Shown one piece after another: positions 57,988-64,000 of a DNA stretch of 64,000 nt. The translations under genes and the position numbers were made by a program. The stretch covers positions 156,050-220,049 of the forward strand of contig NZ_BDJB01000004.1 of NCBI RefSeq assembly GCF_002117915.1, given 5' to 3'. The number at the start of each line of letters is the position of its first letter. Within the stretch, counting starts at the first letter, position 1. Source of the stretch: Sphingomonas sp. TZW2008 (GTDB taxonomy: Bacteria; Pseudomonadota; Alphaproteobacteria; Sphingomonadales; Sphingomonadaceae). Below the pieces are notes generated by a model that was not told the origin of the DNA, ran no database searches, and saw only the letters and a list, made by a program, of their open reading frames with translations.

Positions 57988-58565
57988 CAGCGCGCGGGCG
58001 TCATGGCGTCGAGCGCGCGGTTGAGCGCAAGGACGTTGACGTGGGCATCGCCAAGCAGCGAGGTTCCAGTCTTCTCTGCCACGAGCGCGCGAACGCGATC
58101 GGCTGGCATTCCGCGAACGCGCGCGATGCGCGGTGCCTGTGCCAGCGCGGCGGCGGGCGACAGGTCAGGGTCGAGACCCGAGCCGCTCGCGGTGACCAGA
58201 TCGGCCGGCAGCGGCCCGGTCACGCCTTCGGCCTGTCGCTTGGCGACGTCGGGCTTCACGCGATCGACCAGCGCCTGCGCCGTCGGCCCGAGGTTCGAAC
58301 CGGACGAGGCAAGCCCATCATAGCCCTTCCCCGCCGCGGACGGCCGCGTCTGGAAGTAGCGATCGGCGGTGAACGCCTGTCCGACCACCGACGAGCCGAT
58401 CACCGTGCCATCGGCGCCGCGCACCAGGCTGCCGTTGGCCTGGTTCGGGAAGATCGCCTGCCCGATGCCAGTCATCGCCAACGGATAGGCGAGCCCGAGA
58501 AGCGCGGCGAACAGGATCGTCATTACGATCGCCGGACGCAATGCGGAGGAGAAATCCTTACCCAT
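57987..58565 (-). CDS. kdpC: Potassium-transporting ATPase subunit KdpC
   Basis: KdpC is a single-span periplasmic subunit that stabilises the KdpFABC complex and raises ATP affinity. The 192 residues have one N-terminal helix (about 10-32, PAIVMTILFAALLGLAYPLAMTG). The family blocks are NGSLVRGADGTVIGSSVVGQAFTADRYFQTRPSAA, SGSNLGPT, LVTASGSGLDPDLSPAAALAQAPRIARVRGM and LGDAHVNVLALNRALD. It lies 12 bases after kdpB. Confidence 0.96.
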   Translation of the reverse strand: MGKDFSSALRPAIVMTILFAALLGLAYPLAMTGIGQAIFPNQANGSLVRGADGTVIGSSVVGQAFTADRYFQTRPSAAGKGYDGLASSGSNLGPTAQALVDRVKPDVAKRQAEGVTGPLPADLVTASGSGLDPDLSPAAALAQAPRIARVRGMPADRVRALVAEKTGTSLLGDAHVNVLALNRALDAMTPAR

Positions 58566-58577
58566 CGTTCTATTCCC

Positions 58578-60611
58578 TTACGCGAGGCCGAGGCCGCCGA
58601 CCACGAGGTCGATGATCTTGATGCCGACGAACGGCGCGAGAAGGCCGCCGAGGCCGTAGACGGCGAGGTTGCGCGCGAGCAGCGGCCCTGCCGCCATCGG
58701 CTTGTAGGCGACGCCCTTCAACGCCAGCGGCACCAGCAGCGGGATGATCAGCGCGTTGAAGATGATCGCCGACAAGATCGCGCTCTCCGGCGTCGCCAGC
58801 CCCATCACGTTGAGCACGCCGAGGCCGGGATAGAGCGCGACGAACATCGCCGGGATGATCGCGAAATATTTCGCGACGTCGTTCGCGACCGAGAAGGTGG
58901 TCAGCGCGCCACGCGTCATCAGCAGCTGCTTGCCGAGGCCGACGACCTCGATCAGCTTGGTCGGATCGCTGTCGAGATCGACCATGTTGCCCGCCTCGCG
59001 CGCGGCCTGCGTGCCGGTGTTCATCGCGACGCCGACGTCGGCCTGCGCCAGCGCGGGCGCGTCGTTGGTGCCGTCGCCGCACATCGCGACCAGCTTGCCA
59101 CCGGTCTGCTCCTTGCGGATCAGCGCCAGCTTGTCCTCCGGCGTCGCCTGCGCGAGAAAATCGTCGACCCCGGCCTCAGCCGCGATCGCCGCGGCGGTCA
59201 GCGGATTGTCGCCGGTGATCATCACGGTGCGGATGCCCATCGTGCGCAGTTCGCCGAAACGCTCGCGGATGCCCGCCTTGACGACGTCCTTGAGGAAGAT
59301 CGCGCCGAGCAGGCGACCGTCCTTCGCCACCGCCAGCGGCGTGCCGCCGGCGCGCGCGATCTCGTCGGTGATGCGCCGCAGCTCGGTCGCCGCCGCGGTC
59401 TCGCCCGATCCGGCATTGGCACGCAGAATTGAATCGACCGCGCCCTTCTGGATCAGCGTGACACCTGCCTTGATCCCCGACACGCGCGTCTGCGCGGTGA
59501 AGGCGATGACCTCCGCGCCGTCGGGCATCGGCCGCTGGAGGTTGAACCTGTCGCGCGCCAGGAGGACGATCGAGCGCCCCTCGGGTGTCTCGTCGGCGAG
59601 GCTGGCGAGCAGCGCCGCCTCTGCGAGCTCGGCATCGCTCGTCCCGCCGACCGCGCGGAACTCGCTCGCCTGGCGATCGCCGATCGTGATCGTGCCCGTC
59701 TTGTCGAGCAGCAGCACGTCGACGTCGCCCGCCGCCTCCACCGCGCGGCCCGATTTGGCGAGCACGTTGAAGCGCACCAGCCGGTCCATCCCCGCGATAC
59801 CGATCGCCGAGAGCAGCGCCGCGATCGTCGTCGGGATCAGCGTGATGAGCAGTGCCGCTAGAATCGCGACGGGGATGCTGCCCCCCGCGTAGGACGCGAA
59901 GCCCGGGATCGTGCCGACCGCGATCAGGAAGATGATCGTGAGCCCCACCAGCAGGATCGTCAGCGCCACTTCGTTAGGCGTCTTCTGCCGCTCGGCCCCC
60001 TCGACCAGCGCGATCATACGGTCGAGGAAGCCCTTGCCCGGCTCCACCGTCACCTTGACGCGGATCTCGTCTGAAATGACGCGCGTGCCCGCCGTCACCG
60101 CCGATCGGTCACCGCCCGCCTCGCGGATCACCGGCGCACTCTCGCCGGTGATCGCCGCTTCGTTGACCGACGCGACCCCAGAGACGACCTCGCCATCCGA
60201 CGGGATCAGGTCGTTCGTCTCGACCAGCACGATGTCGCCGACCTTGAGCTGGCTGGCGGGCACGTCGTCGAAGGCGCGGCCGTCACCCTTCAGCCGCTTG
60301 GCGCTCAGCTCCGCCTTGGTGGCGCGCAGGCTCGCCGCCTGCGCCTTGCCGCGCCCTTCCGCCAGTGCCTCGGCGAAGGTGCCGAACAGCACCGTGAGCC
60401 ACAGCCACACGGCAAGCTGCGCCTTGAAGGCGACGCTGAGTTGGTCCTGCCCGATGACGAGCAGGATCGTCATCAGCGCCGCCACCGCAGCGGTGACGAG
60501 CATGACGGGGTTGCGGACGAGCTCCTTCGGATTGAGCTTCAGGAACGATGCCTTGATCGCCGGCACGACGAGGTCGGCCGTAAACAGGCTCTTGGTTTCG
60601 GACTTTGCCAT
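58578..60611 (-). CDS. kdpB: Potassium-transporting P-type ATPase subunit KdpB
   Basis: KdpB is the catalytic subunit of the KdpFABC pump, which drives potassium uptake by ATP hydrolysis. The 677-residue protein has the [14 protein letters not shown] actuator motif, the phosphorylated Asp in [12 protein letters not shown], the nucleotide-binding FTAQTRVSG region, and [47 protein letters not shown]. Seven or so membrane helices flank these. It lies 12 bases after kdpA. No truncation or substitution is seen in the motifs. Confidence 0.97.
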   Translation of the reverse strand: MAKSETKSLFTADLVVPAIKASFLKLNPKELVRNPVMLVTAAVAALMTILLVIGQDQLSVAFKAQLAVWLWLTVLFGTFAEALAEGRGKAQAASLRATKAELSAKRLKGDGRAFDDVPASQLKVGDIVLVETNDLIPSDGEVVSGVASVNEAAITGESAPVIREAGGDRSAVTAGTRVISDEIRVKVTVEPGKGFLDRMIALVEGAERQKTPNEVALTILLVGLTIIFLIAVGTIPGFASYAGGSIPVAILAALLITLIPTTIAALLSAIGIAGMDRLVRFNVLAKSGRAVEAAGDVDVLLLDKTGTITIGDRQASEFRAVGGTSDAELAEAALLASLADETPEGRSIVLLARDRFNLQRPMPDGAEVIAFTAQTRVSGIKAGVTLIQKGAVDSILRANAGSGETAAATELRRITDEIARAGGTPLAVAKDGRLLGAIFLKDVVKAGIRERFGELRTMGIRTVMITGDNPLTAAAIAAEAGVDDFLAQATPEDKLALIRKEQTGGKLVAMCGDGTNDAPALAQADVGVAMNTGTQAAREAGNMVDLDSDPTKLIEVVGLGKQLLMTRGALTTFSVANDVAKYFAIIPAMFVALYPGLGVLNVMGLATPESAILSAIIFNALIIPLLVPLALKGVAYKPMAAGPLLARNLAVYGLGGLLAPFVGIKIIDLVVGGLGLA

Positions 60612-60623
60612 CGTGGCCTCTCG

Positions 60624-62327
60624 TCAGAACAGCTGGCCGCGGATCATCGCGAGATGATCGGCGATAGGACCGAGCGCGAGGCTCGGCAGGAAGGTGAGAC
60701 CGCCAAGGATCAGGATGATTCCCACGAGCAGGCCCACCCACAGGCCACCGGTGGTCGGGAACGAGCCCGCGCTCTCCGGCGTGTACTTCTTCGCCGCGAG
60801 GCTGCCGGCGATCGCCAGCATCGGCACGATCACGAAGAATCGGCCGAACCACATCGCGACGCCCAAGAGGCCGTTATAGTAGGGCGTATTGGCGGTGAGC
60901 CCGGCGAAGGCCGATCCATTGTTCCCCACCGCGCTGGTGAAGGCGTAGAGGATCTCCGAGAAGCCATGCGGCCCCTTGTTGAGCGGCCCGGCGAGCCCCT
61001 GCTGCAGCACGCTGGAGAGCGCGGTGAAGCCGAGGATGACGAGCGGCAGCACCGCGATCGCCAGCACGGCGAGCTTCACCTCGCGGCTCTCGATCTTCTT
61101 GCCGACATATTCGGGCGTGCGCCCCACCATCAGCCCGGCGACGAACACCGCCAGGATCGCGAACAGAAGAAAGCCATAGATCCCGGCGCCGACGCCGCCG
61201 ATCACGACTTCGCCCAATTGCATGTTGAACAGCGGGATCATGCCGCCGAGCGGGGTAAAGCTGTCGAGCATGCCGTTAACCGCGCCGCATGATGCCGCGG
61301 TGGTGACGACCGAGAAAAGCGCGCTCGCGGCGATACCGAAGCGCACCTCCTTGCCCTCCATGTTGCCGCCGGCGACGCTGAGCTGCTGGAGCACGGGATT
61401 GCCCGCCGCTTCCTGCGCATAGGTGACGGTGACGCCCGCGAGGAACAGGATTACCATCGCCGACAGGATCGCCCAGCCCTGGCGCGTGTTGCCCACCGCC
61501 TTGCCGAACGTCCACGTCAGCCCGAAGCCGATGAGGAAGATCGACAGCATCTGGACGAGGTTGGTGAGCGCTGTCGGATTCTCGAACGGGTGCGCCGAAT
61601 TGGTGTTGAAGAAGCCGCCACCGTTGGTGCCCAGCATCTTGATCGCTTCCTGGCTCGCGACCGGGCCGGTCACCAGCGTCTGCGCGGCGCCTTCCAGCGT
61701 CCGGATCGCGATCGTGGCGTCCATCGTCTGCGGTACCCCGCTAGCGATCAGGAACAGCGTGTAGACGATGCAGATCGGCAGCAGCAGGTAGAGCGTGACG
61801 CGCGTCACGTCCGCCCAAAAGTTGCCGATGGCCTTGGCCTCGCGCCTGGCGAACCCGCGGAACAGCGCGAAGGCGAGGGCGATGCCCGTCGCCGCCGACA
61901 GGAAGTTGTGGATCGTCAGCCCCAGCATCTGGCTGAGGTTCGACATGGTGCTCTCGCCGCCGTAGCTCTGCCAGTTGGTGTTGGTGGTGAAGCTGACCGC
62001 GGTGTTGAACGCGAGATGCGGCGACAGTCCCGCCAGCCCCTGCGGATTACCCGGCAACACGCCCTGCAGGCGCAGTACCGCATATGTCAGGATCAGCAGC
62101 GACACGTTGAACAGCAGCATGTGCACCGCGTAGCGGCGCCAGCCTTGCTCCTGGCCGGGATCGATGCCGGCGAGCTTGTAGAAGCCGCGCTCGACGGGGC
62201 CGAGCACGACATGCAGCGGCGTATGCCGCCCTTCGTACAGCGCGTGGAGCCACAGGCCCACGGGTTTGGTCAGCGCCAGCAGGATGCCGACGAAGAGGAG
62301 GATCAGGAACCAGCCCTGAAGTGTCAT
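60624..62327 (-). CDS. kdpA: Potassium-transporting ATPase subunit KdpA
   Basis: KdpA binds and conducts potassium and is related to the SKT channel-like transporters. The 567-residue protein has about ten membrane helices. Selectivity-filter segments include [51 protein letters not shown] and [12 protein letters not shown]. These are the four pore-loop motifs of the family, and all are intact. kdpF ends 13 bases upstream. Confidence 0.97.
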   Translation of the reverse strand: MTLQGWFLILLFVGILLALTKPVGLWLHALYEGRHTPLHVVLGPVERGFYKLAGIDPGQEQGWRRYAVHMLLFNVSLLILTYAVLRLQGVLPGNPQGLAGLSPHLAFNTAVSFTTNTNWQSYGGESTMSNLSQMLGLTIHNFLSAATGIALAFALFRGFARREAKAIGNFWADVTRVTLYLLLPICIVYTLFLIASGVPQTMDATIAIRTLEGAAQTLVTGPVASQEAIKMLGTNGGGFFNTNSAHPFENPTALTNLVQMLSIFLIGFGLTWTFGKAVGNTRQGWAILSAMVILFLAGVTVTYAQEAAGNPVLQQLSVAGGNMEGKEVRFGIAASALFSVVTTAASCGAVNGMLDSFTPLGGMIPLFNMQLGEVVIGGVGAGIYGFLLFAILAVFVAGLMVGRTPEYVGKKIESREVKLAVLAIAVLPLVILGFTALSSVLQQGLAGPLNKGPHGFSEILYAFTSAVGNNGSAFAGLTANTPYYNGLLGVAMWFGRFFVIVPMLAIAGSLAAKKYTPESAGSFPTTGGLWVGLLVGIILILGGLTFLPSLALGPIADHLAMIRGQLF

Positions 62328-62340
62328 CGCACCGCTCCCT

Positions 62341-62430
62341 TCAGAAGCGTTCGGGGCGGATCAGCACCGCCACCAGGTAGACGAGCAGGCCGATCGCGGT
62401 CAGCGCCGCGAGCCAGAGGTCGAGTGTCAT
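62341..62430 (-). CDS. kdpF: Potassium-transporting ATPase subunit KdpF
   Basis: This is a 29-residue single-helix peptide, [20 protein letters not shown]... ending VLIRPERF. The LVYLVxxLxRPExF end is the KdpF signature. KdpF is a stabilising membrane subunit of the pump. It directly precedes kdpA, in the usual kdpFABC order, and is too short for most automatic gene calls. Confidence 0.93.
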   Translation of the reverse strand: MTLDLWLAALTAIGLLVYLVAVLIRPERF

Positions 62431-62457
62431 CGCCGCGTTTCCCTCACGCCCGGATGG

Positions 62458-62541
62458 TCAAGCATTGTCGCACAGGCGGGCGTAGGCGAGCGTGAGCGCG
62501 CACAGCCCGATGATGATGCCGATCCACAGCAGGTCCTGCAT
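62458..62541 (-). CDS. Putative 27-residue membrane peptide before kdpF
   Basis: This short frame encodes MQDLLWIGIIIGLCALTLAY followed by ARLCDNA: one membrane helix with a short polar tail. A strong ribosome binding site, GGAGG, lies 6 bases before the ATG. It sits 27 bases upstream of kdpF and 16 bases after the porin-like gene, in the same direction, so it would be made with the Kdp complex. I know no named subunit for it; it resembles KdpF only in size and topology. Confidence 0.6.
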   Translation of the reverse strand: MQDLLWIGIIIGLCALTLAYARLCDNA

Positions 62542-62557
62542 TGCTATCCTCCGGTGA

Positions 62558-63436
62558 TTAGAAGGCGGCCGTCAGCGAGACCACGAGCGTGCCGCCGGCG
62601 ATGTTGCCGGTGCCGTCCTGGCCCGTGCTGAAGCTGGGGCGAAGGTAGGTCGCCTCTTTGGTGGAGATGTCGGTGTCGACGTAGCTGACGTTGAAGGTCA
62701 GGTTCTTGTACGTGGCATCGACGCCGAGCGACCAATCCCAGTATTCGCCGGTTGGCGACACCGCGGTCGCATTGGGGCCAAGCCCGTTCTGTCCCCAGCT
62801 GTGGCCGACATGCGCCTTGGCGGTGAATGGCATGCCCGCCAGCGCCAGCGCCCCGTCGCCCCACAGGTAGAGGTTGTCGTCCTTGTCGCCGGGATTGGTG
62901 TAGACGCCGGTCGCCGCGTCCGCGCCGGTGTTGTACCATTTTCCTATCGCCTGCTGCTCGGGCGCATAGGCAGCGCCCGCGGTCAGCGTCGCCGCGCCGG
63001 CGGTGCCGGTCAGCTTGATGTAGGGCTCGGCGAAATCGGTCTTATCGGCGCCGCCCGGATACATGTACCACGTCAGCCCGACGTCGAGCGCGGCATTGTC
63101 GGCGAGCTGCGCCTTGTAGCCGCCGATCAGGTCGAGCTCCATGTTGGCGCCGCCGAAGGTGCCCCAACCCGCGAGGTTCGATGCCCAGGCACCGGCGTAG
63201 GGTCCGCTCGCGTGCGAGACGGTGATGCCGCCCTGCACCGCCATGTCCTTGTCGGACTGCGATACGCCGCGGAAGCGATAATCGGACGCGATCGCCGCCG
63301 AGCCGCTGACCGTGAGGGCAGGGGGCGGTGCCGTTTCGGCGGCCGGTTCGGCCTTGTCATTCGGCGTTGATTGCGCCTCGACCGCGATCGGCAGCGCGAA
63401 GAAGGCAACCGAGACGGCTGCTTGATACCACTTCAT
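62558..63436 (-). CDS. TorF-family putative outer-membrane porin
   Basis: This 292-residue exported beta-barrel protein has a signal peptide (about 1-22, MKWYQAAVSVAFFALPIAVEA). A Pro/Glu/Ala linker follows, then a barrel starting LTVSGSAAIASDYRFRGVSQSDKDMAVQGGI, which is the mark of the TIGR02001 / TorF group. Alternating aromatic and polar strands run to the terminal LVVSLTAAF with a final Phe, as expected for outer-membrane insertion. It heads the kdp transcription unit, so it may let potassium or another solute cross the outer membrane when Kdp is induced. That role is inference. Confidence 0.82.
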   Translation of the reverse strand: MKWYQAAVSVAFFALPIAVEAQSTPNDKAEPAAETAPPPALTVSGSAAIASDYRFRGVSQSDKDMAVQGGITVSHASGPYAGAWASNLAGWGTFGGANMELDLIGGYKAQLADNAALDVGLTWYMYPGGADKTDFAEPYIKLTGTAGAATLTAGAAYAPEQQAIGKWYNTGADAATGVYTNPGDKDDNLYLWGDGALALAGMPFTAKAHVGHSWGQNGLGPNATAVSPTGEYWDWSLGVDATYKNLTFNVSYVDTDISTKEATYLRPSFSTGQDGTGNIAGGTLVVSLTAAF

Positions 63437-64000
63437 TCCTTCATCCCGTATTGGGCAATCATCACATGACGACCACCATCAGGGATGCGCGATTAGGCCC
63501 GCGCCGCGTTTCATTTCGAGAGCGATTCCAGCTAATCGCATAGTGCGCGCATATAGATGTCGTTTTTCGAGGGACTGCACGGTTGATGGCGCATTCCAGC
63601 CGCTCGAAGTGCGCCCGTCGCCGGCCCGTCGTACCGGCTCACGAAGTATTGAAGGCATATCATCCCATCCGAAGAAGCCTCTCACCGGGGCGGGGGAGAC
63701 GCTGAGCGACCGGGCATCCGGCGGCTCTTTCGCCGCTTCGTGAGTACGGGTGATCGAAATCGGGTCGGCTGTTTGCGACCTGCCGTTCAATACCGGGTTG
63801 GTATTGCCAGCGAGCCGTCGGTCTAACTTCGTTCTATCTAAGGCCGCTCGGTAAAACGGCCAGGCATCCCGCGAACCACGGCTCTGACCAGTCGCGCCGA
63901 AACGAAGTTGGGAGCAGATTCAGGGAACAGCTCAACGCCACTGGACCATTTGTGCGGTGATTTGGCTTCCTGATCGCCAGATGACGGCGTTGCGCACTTG
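63437..64000. other. Region upstream of the porin-kdp unit, no gene seen
   Basis: The 564 bases contain no recognisable gene. The part next to the porin gene should carry the promoter. It contains an inverted repeat GCGATTAG (63489-63496) / CTAATCGC (63532-63539) with a 35-base spacer. A minus-strand frame runs open from the window edge to a TAG at 63838-63840 (...ELFPESAPNFVSARL...), but I cannot identify it. It may be the end of a gene that starts outside the window, or chance. Confidence 0.4.

Noticed and set aside
57834..59432. A 532-codon plus-strand frame opposite kdpC and kdpB
   Set aside because: Arg-rich, low-complexity translation with no motif. The minus strand carries intact Kdp subunits with the exact family motifs.
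63838..64000. Minus-strand open frame running off the right edge (ending ...RGMPGRFTERP)
   Set aside because: Only 54 codons are visible, there is no recognised motif and no start in the window, so it cannot be supported as a gene.

Overview
The window is high-GC chromosomal DNA from an alphaproteobacterium, most likely a Sphingomonas-like member of the Sphingomonadaceae. This is inferred from gene content and order: a short epsilon subunit of ATP synthase, mutM-rpsT-dnaA, a ubiE-ubiB-coaBC-dut operon, Ala/Gly/Arg-rich proteins, and small secreted proteins. No database search was possible. Most of the window is core housekeeping sequence. No prophage, insertion sequence, CRISPR array or rRNA was seen.

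Layout. 1-1.2 kb: end of the atp operon (atpD partial, atpC). 1.2-2.07 kb: a frameshifted gene that reads as a Cas5d-type CRISPR protein, with no other cas gene or repeats beside it. 2.07-4.7 kb: metC-sseA and the divergent queF. 4.8-8.4 kb: a glycosyltransferase fused to an alpha-helical barrel, followed by a GH130 glycoside phosphorylase. 8.3-12.7 kb: OPT transporter, PspC-domain peptide, homoserine dehydrogenase and a DUF486 protein. 12.7-17 kb: priA, a XerC-type recombinase and alanine dehydrogenase. 17.2-21.5 kb: a signalling block (EAL phosphodiesterase, TPR histidine kinase with pseudo-receiver, stand-alone receiver). 21.5-26.9 kb: hydroxyacid dehydrogenase, M48 protease, cysS, rpsU, FKBP, a frameshifted secreted protein and a small acidic-tailed membrane protein.

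27-31.3 kb: a PPP-type phosphatase, then wecC-wecB and the divergent galU, which supply nucleotide sugars. 31.3-37.5 kb: a tightly overlapping seven-gene minus-strand operon, ubiE-ubiB-membrane protein-coaBC-dut-TonB-like protein-moeB. 37.5-40.5 kb: mutM, rpsT, dnaA. 40.5-48.3 kb: an accessory surface-glycan cluster with two giant multidomain glycosyltransferases, one fused to a sulfotransferase, and a separate sulfotransferase-like protein. 48.3-54.2 kb: ychF, a TIGR02466-type oxygenase-like protein, obgE, a TetR regulator, a GNAT acetyltransferase, rplU-rpmA, hspQ and tRNA-Ser(CGA).

54.6-63.4 kb: a complete kdpFABCDE high-affinity potassium uptake operon on the minus strand. It is preceded by an outer-membrane porin-like gene and by an extra 27-codon membrane peptide just before kdpF. 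The last 560 bases hold no recognisable gene.

The most notable items are the orphan broken cas5d-like gene, the GT2-sulfotransferase fusion and its divergent repeat-bearing GT2-GT4 partner, the GT4/GH130 pair, and several very small membrane-peptide ORFs with good ribosome binding sites.
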